Shown here: one piece after another, positions 48,632 to 57,715 of the stretch
How the letters are laid out: every line of letters begins with the position of its first letter
Position numbering within the stretch: position 1 is the stretch's first letter
From: Symbioplanes lichenis
GTDB lineage: Bacteria > Actinomycetota > Actinomycetes > Mycobacteriales > Micromonosporaceae
DNA length: 64,000 bases
Assembly (NCBI RefSeq): GCF_030709675.1
Contig: NZ_JAUZQD010000015.1
Coordinates: 124,001-188,000 of the forward strand
Direction: 5' to 3'
Translations under genes and position numbers: made by a program
The notes under the pieces: generated by a model
What the model was told of the DNA's origin: nothing
The model's database searches: none
What the model saw: only the letters and a program-made list of their open reading frames with translations

Positions 48632-50407
48632 TCACGCGTCGAGACCACGCAGGATCAGCGGGAGCCGGGTCGGAGCCGCCGGATCGATGACGACCGGGAC
48701 ACCCCAGTCCTGCCGGGTCAGGTGACAGGCGGCGTGCTCGACGTCCGCGTCGCACGTGGCGGCCTGCGCGACGACCTGCAGCACGCCCTTGGGCACGGCC
48801 GGGTTGAGGACCAGGCGCCGGGACAGGTCGGTGCCCGTGCCCTCGCCCTCCAGCAGCAGCTCGGGCGGCGCCGCCGAGACCACGAGCTTGGTCGACGGGC
48901 CGAACGTCGTGTCGAGCTTCTGCCCCGGCGGCGGCGTGAACACGATGTCCAACGTCACCTCGCCCGGGGCCAGGGGCGACGCCGGTCGCTCGGTGCGGTG
49001 CCGCTCACCCTCGACCTTGTGTACGGCGCCCGGCGCGAGCTTGACCAGGCGGTGCGCGGCGGACTCCACCACGAACACGTCGCCCGCGCGCGTGACCAGC
49101 ACATCGCTCGGCTCCGCGAGCCCGCTGTCCACGGTGGATACCTGCTCGGTGGCCGGGTCGTAGTGACGTACGGCACCGTTGTAGGTGTCCGCCACCAGCA
49201 CGGAACCGTCCGCCAGCGCGGCCACCCCGAGCGGGTGCTGCAGCAGCGCCTGCTTCGCGGACCCGTCGACGTGCCCGAAATCGAAAAGCCCCTGGCCGAC
49301 CGCGGTGTGCAACACTCCGTCCTCGATCCAGCGCAGCGCGGAGGTCTCGCTGTCGGCGATCCAGAGCTTGCTCCCGTACGCCGACAGGCCCGACGGCTGC
49401 GCCATCCACACGTCCGGAATCGGGCCGTCCCGCAGCGACTCCACGGTCGTGCCCGCGTACACGCCCGTCGTGCCTCGCGCCGGGTCGAACCACCACAACT
49501 GGTGGATGCCCGCCATGGCGACGATCACCTTGTCCTCGAACCACGCGAGGTCCCAGGGGGAGGACAGGGCAACGCCGTCGTCGTCGGGTGAGCGCCACGG
49601 CCGGCCCGTACCGGCCAGGGTCGTGACCCCGCCCGTCTCCAGGTCGACGCCGCGCAGCAGGTGGTTGACGGTGTCGGCGACCACGACCGTGCGTCCGTCG
49701 GGCAGCAGGCACAGCCCCTGCGGCTCGGAGAAGGTCGCGGCAGTGGCGGGCCCGTCCGTGCGGCCCCGCTCACCCGTGCCGATGCGGCGCACCAGCGTCT
49801 CGCCGTCCGCCCCGAGCTCGACCAGCGAGTGCCGCGCCGAGTCGGAGACAAGCAAATTGCCGCTGGGCAGCTCGATCGCCTTGCCCGGGAAGCGCAGCAC
49901 GGTCGCGTCGGCCGGCGGCGCCACGTACGGGCCGTCGCCGCGGTGCAGCGTGCCCTTGGCCTGGTGCGTGGCGATCAACTCGTTCAGCAGCCGGGACAGC
50001 CCCTCGGCATGCCCCTCGCCGGCCATCGACGCCACGACGTAGCCCTCGGGGTCGATCACGCTGAGGGTCGGCCACGCCTTCGCCGCGTACTGCTGCCACA
50101 TGGTCATGTCGGCGTCGTCGAGCACCGGGTGATGCACGCCGTAGCGCTCGACGGCGGCGGCGAGGGCCACGGGGTCGCGCTCGTGCTCGAACTTCGGCGA
50201 GTGCACGCCGATCACGACGAGGACGTCACCGTACTTCTCCTCGAGCGGCCGCAGCTCGTCGAGCACGTGCAGGCAATTGATGCAGCAGAAGGTCCAGAAG
50301 TCCAGGATCGCGATCTTGCCCCGGATGTCGGCGAGGTGCAGATCCTTGCCGCCGGTGTTCAGCCAGCCCCGAGCCCGGAACTCGGGCGCCCGTACGCGCG
50401 CGTTCAT
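48632..50407 (-). CDS. Thioredoxin-like protein fused to NHL-repeat propeller (NHLRC2-type)
   Basis: The 591-residue protein has an N-terminal thioredoxin/TlpA-like domain (~1-150) with redox motif FCCINCLHVLDEL (CxxC as CINC, preceded by a further Cys). An NHL beta-propeller follows (~170-480) with repeated DG...LLVSDSARHSLVEL, VVVADTVNHLLRGVD and VLVADTYNGAVRHYD units, then a C-terminal beta domain (~490-585). This is the layout of NHLRC2. No signal peptide was seen, so it is likely cytoplasmic. The physiological role in bacteria is unknown. ATG at 50407. Confidence 0.88.
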   Translation of the reverse strand: MNARVRAPEFRARGWLNTGGKDLHLADIRGKIAILDFWTFCCINCLHVLDELRPLEEKYGDVLVVIGVHSPKFEHERDPVALAAAVERYGVHHPVLDDADMTMWQQYAAKAWPTLSVIDPEGYVVASMAGEGHAEGLSRLLNELIATHQAKGTLHRGDGPYVAPPADATVLRFPGKAIELPSGNLLVSDSARHSLVELGADGETLVRRIGTGERGRTDGPATAATFSEPQGLCLLPDGRTVVVADTVNHLLRGVDLETGGVTTLAGTGRPWRSPDDDGVALSSPWDLAWFEDKVIVAMAGIHQLWWFDPARGTTGVYAGTTVESLRDGPIPDVWMAQPSGLSAYGSKLWIADSETSALRWIEDGVLHTAVGQGLFDFGHVDGSAKQALLQHPLGVAALADGSVLVADTYNGAVRHYDPATEQVSTVDSGLAEPSDVLVTRAGDVFVVESAAHRLVKLAPGAVHKVEGERHRTERPASPLAPGEVTLDIVFTPPPGQKLDTTFGPSTKLVVSAAPPELLLEGEGTGTDLSRRLVLNPAVPKGVLQVVAQAATCDADVEHAACHLTRQDWGVPVVIDPAAPTRLPLILRGLDA

Positions 50408-50794
50408 GACGCCAATCGTGCCGCAGCGGGGGCGCTGGGTGGGCCCAGGGTGACGGACGCCTCTTCGGCCGGGTTCTCGTCAGCCCGGCGCGCTCGAGTG
50501 CGGGCACAGGGACGACGCTCGCGGCTTGCGAGCCGAGCATCATCGCTGGATCGGGAGGCGACTCGACGAGAGGCCGGGCGCCGTCGCCGGGCGGTTGCGG
50601 CTCGGCGGGCGCGATTCCGAGGGGGGCGACTGCGTGGTCCAAGCATCCCAGCCGGCGGTGCGCTGTCGCTGGATGGGCGGCCGGCCGGGCTTCGTCACCG
50701 GCCGGGCGGCGGGCCGGGCTTCGTCACCGGCCGGGCTTTGCCACCGGCCGGGCGCCTTCGCGGGGACGGCGCCTGCGGCTCGGCGGGGTGGGCG
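50408..50794. other. Intergenic region with short tandem repeats
   Basis: About 387 bases lie between two minus-strand genes. From about 50680 to 50755 the unit GGCCGGGCTTCGTCACC recurs two to three times with variation. No supported ORF was found. It presumably holds the promoter of the NHL gene and the 3' region of the disordered membrane protein gene. Confidence 0.45.
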
Positions 50795-53700
50795 TCAGGT
50801 GCGGGGCTTCAGACAGAGGACCTGGGTCTTGTCGCCGCTCGGGTTGAGGACGAAGGGCTGGTTGGCGTCCGGGCACTCCTTGTTCGAGTTGACCACGGCG
50901 ACCACCTCGAACGAGCCCGCGTCGCCGCACGTGGCGGTCACGGCCTTGTCGCCGTCGCGCTTGACGCACTCGCCGACGCTGGCCGAGAAGCCGCCGTCGC
51001 TGGAGCTGCGCGCGATGAGCCACGTCACGCCGATCGCCGCGCCGACCAGGAGACCGGCGGTGAGGATGACGGCGAGGAGCACGGGGAAGACCCGGACGTT
51101 CGACTCGGGCTTGGCCGGCTCCGCGGGGGGCTCCGGCTGGAACGAGTTGAACCGGTCCTGGTCGATCTCCTGAGAAGTGCCCGGCCAGCTGGCCGTCTCC
51201 TCCGGCGGCGGGGTCACGGTGGCCCGGCTCGCCGGACTCGTGAACGTGCTGCCCGGCCGCTGCCCGAACGGCTGCCCGGAATCCGGCACGAAGCCGCTGT
51301 CGGGACGGTGCCCGTTCTCCGGCCCGAAACCGCTGTCCGGACGGTGCCCCGACTCCGGCCCGAAGCCACTGTCCGGACGGTGCCCCGACTCCGGCCCGAA
51401 ACCGTTGTCCGGGCGCTGCCCGAACGGCTCGTTGTCGGAGCGCTGCCCGTACGTCTGCGGGTCCGAGCCCGGGAAGGCGCCCTCCGGACGCTGGCCGTAG
51501 AGCTGCGTCGAGTCACCCTGCACCGGGAAGTCGTCGCGGGGCGGCGGGGAGTGCAGCGCCGGGGCCGGAACGTAGGGCTGCTCCTGGCCGCGGCCGGCGA
51601 CGTCGGTGGTGTGCTCGGTGAAGTCCGGCGGCATGGTGCGGCTGGCCGGGTTGCCCGGGACGGGACCGGGGTGGTTCGGCTGCCCGGGGCCGCCACGGCC
51701 GGCGATGTCCGAGGTGAACTCGCTGAACGGGTTGCCGTCCTGGTAACCCTGGCCCGACGCGGGCGCGCCGCCCGAGAACGCCTGGCCCGAGGTGGGCGCG
51801 CTCTGCGGGAACGCCTGTCCGGAGGTCGGGGCGCTCTGCGGGTACGTCTGCCCGGAGGTCGGCGCGCTCGGGGGGAAGGACTGCCCGGAAGCCTGGCCGT
51901 GGCCGGAGTCGTGCCCGGCCGGCTGGCCGTAGGTCTGCCCGTGCGACTGCCCGTTGCCGTCCTCCCGCTGACCGAAGCCGTTGCGGTCCGAGCCATTGCG
52001 GTCGAAGCCGTCACGGTCCGAGCCATTGCGGTCGAAGGCGTCACGGTCCGAGCCGTCGCGGTGGAAGGCGTCACGGTCGGTGCCGTCGCTCTGGGACTGG
52101 CCGAACGGATCGTCCTGCGGGCGACCGAAGGGGTCGTCCTGCGGGCGGCCGAAAGGATCGTCCTCCGACCGGCGCTCCGGGTCCGGCGAGCGACCGAAGG
52201 GGTCGTCCTGGGCGGAGCCGTAACTTCCGCCCTGCGGCTGGCCGTAGGTCTCAGCCTGGGCCGTGCCGTAGGTCACCGGGGAGCCTGGAGCGTGCGGACC
52301 GGACTCGGCGGGCTGCGCGGACGTCGGCGAGCCGGGCTGGTCGCCGCCGAAGGGCTGGCCCGGGGCGGACGGCTGGGCCTGGCCGGGCACGCTGACCCGC
52401 GCGCTGGCGCTCGCGCGGCCGGACACGCGGGCCGCGCCCTGAGCACTGCCCGAGGTCGGAGCCGTGCCGTAACCACCGGACGACGTGGGCGCCGAAGCGT
52501 CCTGCGCCCCAGACGTGGGAGCCGTCGCACCAAAGGCACCCGAGGCAGGAGCCGCCGCGCCCGAAGCAGGAGCCGCTGCACCGAAAGCGCCCGCGGCCGG
52601 AGCCGCTGCACCGAAAGCGCCCGCGGCCGGAGCCGGCGTGCCGTAGGCCCCCGATGTGGGAGTGGGCGTGCCGTAAGCCCCCGACGAGGTGGGAGCGGGC
52701 GTGCCATAGGCGCCCGAGGACGTCGGCGCGGGGTCGGTGCCGGACGGCGTGCCATAGGTGCCGCCGTGGTCACTTCCGCTGAACCCGTCGCGGGAGGAAG
52801 GCTGCTCGAACCCGTCCCGAGCGGCGGGCTGCTCGAACCCGTCGCGGGCGCCGGGCTGCTCGAACCCGTCGCGGGCGCCGGGCTGCTCGAAGCCGCCGTG
52901 CTCGTCGGCCGCCCCGAACTGCGGGCGTTCAGCGGAAGCACCGAACTGCGGGCGGTCGTCGGAGGCACCGAAGTGCGGGCGGTCGTCGCCGGAACCGAAC
53001 GAGGGCCCGTCGAACGGCGAGCGCTCGTCGGGAGCGGCGAACGGCGAGCGGTCATCGGGAGCGGCGAACGGCGAGCGGTCGTCGGCTCCGGGCGCTTCGA
53101 AGGCGCCGGCCGAGCCGCCGGCGGACGGGCTGTCGTCGGCGCCCTGGACTGGCTCGCTGACGGCGGGGCGTCCGTACACCCGGGCCTGTGGGGGTGTGCT
53201 CTGGCTCTGCTCCTCGGGCTCGGCCGGAGGCGCGACGCGGCTCGCGACGGGCACCGAGGCGCTGGCGGTCGCCGGGCGGGCGGAACCCTGGGCGGGCTCG
53301 GCCGGCTCGGGATCGCGCGGCTGGGGCACGGCGGACGCCACGGCCGCGCTGCCGCCGAGGGAGGCACCCGGCACCCGCTGGGGGTAGCCGTCACTCTCGC
53401 CGGCCGGAGCGCTGGTGGGCCGACCGGCGCCGGGGTCGTCGAAGGACGCGCCCGGGACCCGCTGCGGATAGCCCTGCCGCGGGCCGGCGTCGTCCTCCAA
53501 CGTGGACGGACGCCCGCCGAAGGAAGTGCCTCCGTCGGACGGCCCGCCCTGCTCGGACGAGCCGCCGAACGAGTTGTCAGACGAGGCGCCGAGCGAGTTG
53601 TCGGGGGAGGCGCCGAACGGGCTCTCCGGCGAGGCGCCGAACGGGCTCTCGCTGCCGCGCAGGCCGGGGAAGCTGGCGCCGTCGCCGGCTGAGTTGCCAC

Positions 53701-54550
53701 GCAACGGGAAGCTGGCCCCTTCGGGTGCGTCGCCGCGGACCGGGAAGCCGCCGGCCTCAGGGGCTCGCGGCGGGCTGTCCGGGAGGTCGGTCAGGGTGGC
53801 GCCCGGCACGCGCACGCGCTGGTCGCCGAAGGCGGAGAGACCCGGCTGGCGCTCACCCTGCGGGGCGGCGCCGGCGCCGGTGCCACGGTCGAACGGGCCG
53901 CGGGCCTCGCCCGGCGAGCGGCGCGGCAGGTCGGGGTTGGCCCCGAGGCGCTGGGGCTCGGGGGCGGCGGTGGCGGGCGCGGAACGTACGGGCGTGAAGC
54001 CGTTGAACTCACTGACCGGGTTGGTCAGGTTGCCGCCCGCCGAGCCGGGGTTGCGCTGCGGGAGCTGGTCGCCCTGGGCCTGGCGGAACGAGCCCTCGGC
54101 CGGGATCGGGGGCGTCCAGCCGGAGTCGGGCACCGGCGGCCCGGCCGGGGTCGCGCGCGCGGGCTCGCCGGACTGTCGCGTGTCGGCGGGCCGGGCGGAG
54201 CTCAGATCGGTGGCCCGGGCGGAGCCCAGATCGGTGGCACGGCCGGAACCCGCGTCGGCGGGCCGGGCGGAACCCGAGGAGAGGAACTGGGCGGCCGCCG
54301 CTCCGAAGGGGGACCCGCCGGTGGAGGGCTGCCCGGCCGGCGGCACCGCGGGCACCACGAACGGCGAGCCGCCGTCGGGCGCGGCCTGCGGCGGCGGTGC
54401 GTACGCGCTGGGGGGTGAGCCCTGGGCGTGCGGGTAGGAGGGGGAGCCCTCGGAATCCGGGGGCGGGAAGGCGTCGGTGCCGAACGGCTCGGCTCCGCCG
54501 CCCGACGTGGCCCCCGGCTGCCTGCCGGCGTGCTGGCCCTCGGACGTCAT
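50795..54550 (-). CDS. Giant repeat-rich disordered membrane protein with LppU-like C-terminal domain
   Basis: The 1,251-residue protein has ~1,150 cytoplasmic residues of Pro/Gly/Ser/Gln/Asp-rich low-complexity sequence. One membrane helix (~1155-1180) leads to a ~65-residue outer domain with four cysteines (VGECVK, TATCGD, NKECPD, VLCLKP) resembling LppU-type domains. The inner part contains several separate tandem repeat families: FEQPGARDG, (R)PQFGAS, GAYGTPAPTS/GAFGAAAPA, DRDGFDRNGS, APTSGQ(A/T)(F/Y)PQS and GHRPDSGFGPES. ATG at 54550 follows GGAGGCGGTT and gives MTSEGQHAG. Strand and frame are supported by high GC3 and by the start site; a long plus-strand ORF opposite is a shadow. Possible scaffold or condensate former at the membrane; function unknown. 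Confidence 0.82.
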   Translation of the reverse strand: MTSEGQHAGRQPGATSGGGAEPFGTDAFPPPDSEGSPSYPHAQGSPPSAYAPPPQAAPDGGSPFVVPAVPPAGQPSTGGSPFGAAAAQFLSSGSARPADAGSGRATDLGSARATDLSSARPADTRQSGEPARATPAGPPVPDSGWTPPIPAEGSFRQAQGDQLPQRNPGSAGGNLTNPVSEFNGFTPVRSAPATAAPEPQRLGANPDLPRRSPGEARGPFDRGTGAGAAPQGERQPGLSAFGDQRVRVPGATLTDLPDSPPRAPEAGGFPVRGDAPEGASFPLRGNSAGDGASFPGLRGSESPFGASPESPFGASPDNSLGASSDNSFGGSSEQGGPSDGGTSFGGRPSTLEDDAGPRQGYPQRVPGASFDDPGAGRPTSAPAGESDGYPQRVPGASLGGSAAVASAVPQPRDPEPAEPAQGSARPATASASVPVASRVAPPAEPEEQSQSTPPQARVYGRPAVSEPVQGADDSPSAGGSAGAFEAPGADDRSPFAAPDDRSPFAAPDERSPFDGPSFGSGDDRPHFGASDDRPQFGASAERPQFGAADEHGGFEQPGARDGFEQPGARDGFEQPAARDGFEQPSSRDGFSGSDHGGTYGTPSGTDPAPTSSGAYGTPAPTSSGAYGTPTPTSGAYGTPAPAAGAFGAAAPAAGAFGAAAPASGAAAPASGAFGATAPTSGAQDASAPTSSGGYGTAPTSGSAQGAARVSGRASASARVSVPGQAQPSAPGQPFGGDQPGSPTSAQPAESGPHAPGSPVTYGTAQAETYGQPQGGSYGSAQDDPFGRSPDPERRSEDDPFGRPQDDPFGRPQDDPFGQSQSDGTDRDAFHRDGSDRDAFDRNGSDRDGFDRNGSDRNGFGQREDGNGQSHGQTYGQPAGHDSGHGQASGQSFPPSAPTSGQTYPQSAPTSGQAFPQSAPTSGQAFSGGAPASGQGYQDGNPFSEFTSDIAGRGGPGQPNHPGPVPGNPASRTMPPDFTEHTTDVAGRGQEQPYVPAPALHSPPPRDDFPVQGDSTQLYGQRPEGAFPGSDPQTYGQRSDNEPFGQRPDNGFGPESGHRPDSGFGPESGHRPDSGFGPENGHRPDSGFVPDSGQPFGQRPGSTFTSPASRATVTPPPEETASWPGTSQEIDQDRFNSFQPEPPAEPAKPESNVRVFPVLLAVILTAGLLVGAAIGVTWLIARSSSDGGFSASVGECVKRDGDKAVTATCGDAGSFEVVAVVNSNKECPDANQPFVLNPSGDKTQVLCLKPRT

Positions 54551-54991
54551 AACCGCCTCCTCCATGACTGTCGGCCGTGCGAGCTGAAGCACGGACGCGG
54601 CCGACCTTGCAGAGCTGGGTATGACCCAGGCCACCGTGCCTCGGCCGGCCGAGCCGGGGCGAGTGACCGTGCCCAACCGTACCGGGCGTTGCCGACACTC
54701 GGAATCCCGGAGTACGCCGTCCGGAGTGGCCGACGTGCGGGGAAACCCCCTGACGTGATCATCCCCACGTATGACAAAAGCCGTCTTATCCGGATGAAGG
54801 GTCGCACCCGAGCCGAACTCATGGCTGTTTCGGGGAGCCGGGCCGGTCGAGAAGATTCCTCACGCGCCGGATTTCCGGTTAACGGTCCTGTACGGACAGT
54901 CACAGGAAAGAAAGACGCCCGCCGCTCCGACCGGGAGGCGATCGGAACGGCGGGCGGGGTGGCCGGGCCCGGAGCGGCGGGCCCGAGCCGA
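54551..54991. other. Intergenic region between two minus-strand genes
   Basis: This 441-base gap carries the promoter of the disordered protein gene at its left side and the terminator of the small gene at its right end (54916-54956). ACGTG-n8-CACGT (54753-54770) is an inverted repeat that could be an operator. No ORF is supported. Confidence 0.45.
54916..54956 (-). terminator. Terminator of the 46-residue protein gene
   Basis: CGCCCGCCG-c-TCCGA pairs with TCGGA-a-CGGCGGGCG across an 11-base loop. On the minus strand it is followed by TCTTTCTTTCC, so it is a good intrinsic terminator. Confidence 0.75.
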
Positions 54992-55132
54992 TCAGAAGAT
55001 GCGCTGCCGCTGGGCGAAGATCGCGAGCTCGTCCCGCATGGCGCGGGTCGGCGCCGCGCTCATGGCCCGCTCGATGGCCCGAGCGTCACGCTTGGCAATG
55101 CGGCGGTTACGGATGCGGTCGATGGTGCTCAT
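54992..55132 (-). CDS. Small basic conserved protein (46 residues)
   Basis: The very short protein MSTIDRIRNRRIAKRDARA...AMRDELAIFAQRQRIF is highly charged and predicted all-helical. Similar short proteins are common in actinobacteria, without known function. ATG at 55132 follows GGGGAGCAGC; upstream in-frame codons are not domain-like. It has its own terminator. Confidence 0.7.
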   Translation of the reverse strand: MSTIDRIRNRRIAKRDARAIERAMSAAPTRAMRDELAIFAQRQRIF

Positions 55133-55298
55133 CGCGGTGCTGCTCCCCCTGGCCTCGTGGGCCGTGTCGGACGCGCCCGGAACTTCCGGCGCTGGGTCCA
55201 TTTAACCGCGCCGTAACCGGAGGTGCCAACGAATATGGGGGTGATCCCGCTTACTCACCTACGGATCGAAGGCGAGCAAGCAGGGTCAGCGTCGAATG

Positions 55299-56723
55299 TC
55301 AGGTCCAGGCGAGCAGTGCGCCCTCCGGGTCGGTGAGGAAGGCGCCGATGTCCCGCAGGAACTTCGAGCCCAGCTCGCCGTCGACGATCCGGTGGTCGAA
55401 GGACAGCCCCAGCGTCGTGACCTGGCGCACCTTGATCTTGTCCTTGTGCACCCAGGGCATCGGCCGGACGGCGCCGAAGGCCAAGATCGCCGCCTCGCCC
55501 GGCGGCAGGATGGGCGTACCCGTGTCGACGCCGAAGACGCCGACGTTGGTGATCGAGAACGTCCCGCCCGCCATGTCGGACGGCGGCGTCTTGCCCGACT
55601 TGGCCACCTGGACCAGGGCGTTGAGCGCGTCGGCCAGCTCACGCAGGGTCAGCCGCCCGGCGTCCTTGATGTTGGGCACGATGAGGCCGCGTTCGGTGGC
55701 CGCGGCGATGCCCAGGTTGACGTACTCCTTGACGACGATCTCGTTCGTCGCCGCCGACCACGTCGAGTTGACCATCGGATGCCGCTTGATCGCGAGCAGC
55801 ACGGCCTTGGCCACCAGGAGCAGCGGCGAGAGGCGCACGTCCCGGAACTCGGGCCGGCCCTTCAGCCGCTCCAGCACCTTCATCGAGCGGGTCATGTCCA
55901 CGGTGAGGAACTCCGTGACGTGCGGCGCGGTGAAGGCGGAGGCCACCATGTTCTCGGCGGTGAGCTTCCGGACGCCCTTGATCGGCAGCCGCTGCTCCCG
56001 CGAGGTGTCGAACGACGGCGCCGCGACGGGCGCCGGGGCGACGACGGGGGCGGGAGCGGCGACCGCGGCCTGCAGATCGTCGCGCGTGATCGACCCGAGC
56101 GGCCCGGTGCCGACGATCGTGGCGAGATCAACACCAAGATCCTTGGCCAGCTTCCGTACGGGCGGCTTGGCCAGGACCGGCCCGGAGCGCACCGGTTCCG
56201 GAGCAGCCGGGACCGGCGCGACGGGAGGCTGCGTGACGGGGGCCGACGCAACCGGGGCCGCCGCGACAGGAGCCGACGCAACAGGTGCCGAGCCCGCGCG
56301 CGGGCGGCGCTTCGCGGTGACGGTCCGGGGGCCGTACCCGACGAGAACAGCCGTCCGCCCACCCGGCGCCGGACCGCCGATCAGCCCGGGCTCGACGGCA
56401 CCCTCGGCCGGCGCGACCTCCACGGCTGCCAGCGACTCGGCCGACGGAACCGGACCGGACGGCAGCGGCCCCGCCGACGGATCGGTGTCGATGGACACGA
56501 TGGTCGCGCCCACCTCGACCGTCGTCCCGGCCTCGACGTGGATGCGCGCGATCACGCCGCCCCACTTCGCCGGGATCTCGACCGCGGCCTTCGCCGTCTC
56601 GACCTCGACGATCGGCTGGTTGAGCTCGATCGTGTCGCCGACCTCGACGAGCCAGGTCAGGATCTCGCCCTCGGTCAGGCCCTCGCCGAGATCGGGCAGG
56701 GTGAAGTCTTTGATGCGGGACAT
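55299..56723 (-). CDS. bkdC: Branched-chain 2-oxoacid dehydrogenase E2 (dihydrolipoyl acyltransferase)
   Basis: The 474-residue protein has one lipoyl domain (~1-80, with the lipoylated Lys in VETAKAAVE at ~45). A Pro/Ala-rich linker leads to an E1/E3-binding domain (~210-250, KPPVRKLAKDLGVDL...GTGPLGSITRDDL). Another Ala/Pro linker and the acyltransferase core (~270-474) follow, with active site SFDHRIVDG. It transfers the acyl group from lipoamide to CoA. Last gene of the E1alpha-E1beta-E2 operon; no E3 gene is in the window. ATG at 56723, five bases after the E1beta stop. Confidence 0.92.
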   Translation of the reverse strand: MSRIKDFTLPDLGEGLTEGEILTWLVEVGDTIELNQPIVEVETAKAAVEIPAKWGGVIARIHVEAGTTVEVGATIVSIDTDPSAGPLPSGPVPSAESLAAVEVAPAEGAVEPGLIGGPAPGGRTAVLVGYGPRTVTAKRRPRAGSAPVASAPVAAAPVASAPVTQPPVAPVPAAPEPVRSGPVLAKPPVRKLAKDLGVDLATIVGTGPLGSITRDDLQAAVAAPAPVVAPAPVAAPSFDTSREQRLPIKGVRKLTAENMVASAFTAPHVTEFLTVDMTRSMKVLERLKGRPEFRDVRLSPLLLVAKAVLLAIKRHPMVNSTWSAATNEIVVKEYVNLGIAAATERGLIVPNIKDAGRLTLRELADALNALVQVAKSGKTPPSDMAGGTFSITNVGVFGVDTGTPILPPGEAAILAFGAVRPMPWVHKDKIKVRQVTTLGLSFDHRIVDGELGSKFLRDIGAFLTDPEGALLAWT

Positions 56724-56728
56724 CCGCG

Positions 56729-57715
56729 TCACCAGCCGAACGCGCGGTCGACGGCGTCGAGCACGCGGTCCAGGTCGGGGAGGTACTCCTCCTCGACGCG
56801 GGCGGCCGGGTAGGGAATGTCGTAGCCCGTGACGCGCAGCACCGGGGCCTCGAGCGAGTAGAAGCACTCCTCGGTGACCCGGGCGGCGACCTCGGCGCCG
56901 AGACCGATGTTGCTGGGTGCTTCATGCACCATCACGGCACGACCGGTCTTGCGCACCGACGCGTACACCGGGTCGAGGTCGAGCGGCGACAACGTGCGCA
57001 GGTCGATGACCTCGAGACTGCGGCCGTCCTCCTCCGCCGCGGCGGCGGCGTCGAGAGCCACGCGCACCATCGGCCCGTACGCGATGAGGGTCGCGTCCGT
57101 CCCCTCGCGCGCGACGCGGGAGGCGTGCAGCGGGTAGGCCCGGTCGAGGGGCAGCTCGAGGTCGACCTCGCCCTTCTCCCAGTAGCGGCGCTTCGGCTCG
57201 AAGAAGATGATCGGGTCGTCCGAGGCGATCGCCTGCTGGATCATCACGTGCGCGTCGGCCGGGTTCGAGCACGTGACGACCTTGAGGCCGGGGGTGTGCG
57301 CGAAATAGGCCTCGGGCGACTCGGAGTGGTGCTCGACCGCGCCGATGCCGCCGCCGTAGGGGATGCGGATGACGATCGGGAGCCGCTGCTTGCCCAGCGA
57401 GCGGTAGAACATCTTCGCGACCTGGCCGACGATCTGGTTGTAGGCCGGGAAGACGAAGCCGTCGAACTGGATCTCGCACACCGGCCGGTAGCCGCGGATG
57501 GCGAGGCCGACCGCGGTGCCGACGATGCCGGCCTCGGCGAGCGGGGTGTCGATGACTCGGTTGTCACCGAAGTCCTTCTGCAGGCCGTCGGTGATCCGGA
57601 AGACGCCGCCCAGCTTGCCGACGTCCTCACCCATGATCACGACCTTGGAGTCGCTCTCCAGGGCGCGGCGCAGGCCGTGGTTGAGGGCCTTGCCAAGAGT
57701 CAGCGTCTCGGTCAT
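56729..57715 (-). CDS. bkdB: 2-oxoacid dehydrogenase E1 beta subunit
   Basis: The 328-residue transketolase-fold protein forms the heterotetrameric E1 with the upstream alpha subunit. Motifs include VVIMGEDVGKLGGVFR, DTPLAEAGIVGTAVGLAIRGYRPVCEIQF and the GGGIGAVEHHSES region. Similarity in outline is to branched-chain (BkdB) enzymes. The ATG overlaps the E1alpha stop by one base (TGATG). Confidence 0.92.
   Translation of the reverse strand: MTETLTLGKALNHGLRRALESDSKVVIMGEDVGKLGGVFRITDGLQKDFGDNRVIDTPLAEAGIVGTAVGLAIRGYRPVCEIQFDGFVFPAYNQIVGQVAKMFYRSLGKQRLPIVIRIPYGGGIGAVEHHSESPEAYFAHTPGLKVVTCSNPADAHVMIQQAIASDDPIIFFEPKRRYWEKGEVDLELPLDRAYPLHASRVAREGTDATLIAYGPMVRVALDAAAAAEEDGRSLEVIDLRTLSPLDLDPVYASVRKTGRAVMVHEAPSNIGLGAEVAARVTEECFYSLEAPVLRVTGYDIPYPAARVEEEYLPDLDRVLDAVDRAFGW

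Noticed and set aside
49661..53692. Plus-strand open frame of 1,343 codons opposite the disordered protein and NHL genes
   Set aside because: It is antisense to two genes with start sites and normal codon bias; its composition is Arg/Gly/Ala-rich as expected for a shadow frame in GC-rich repeats.
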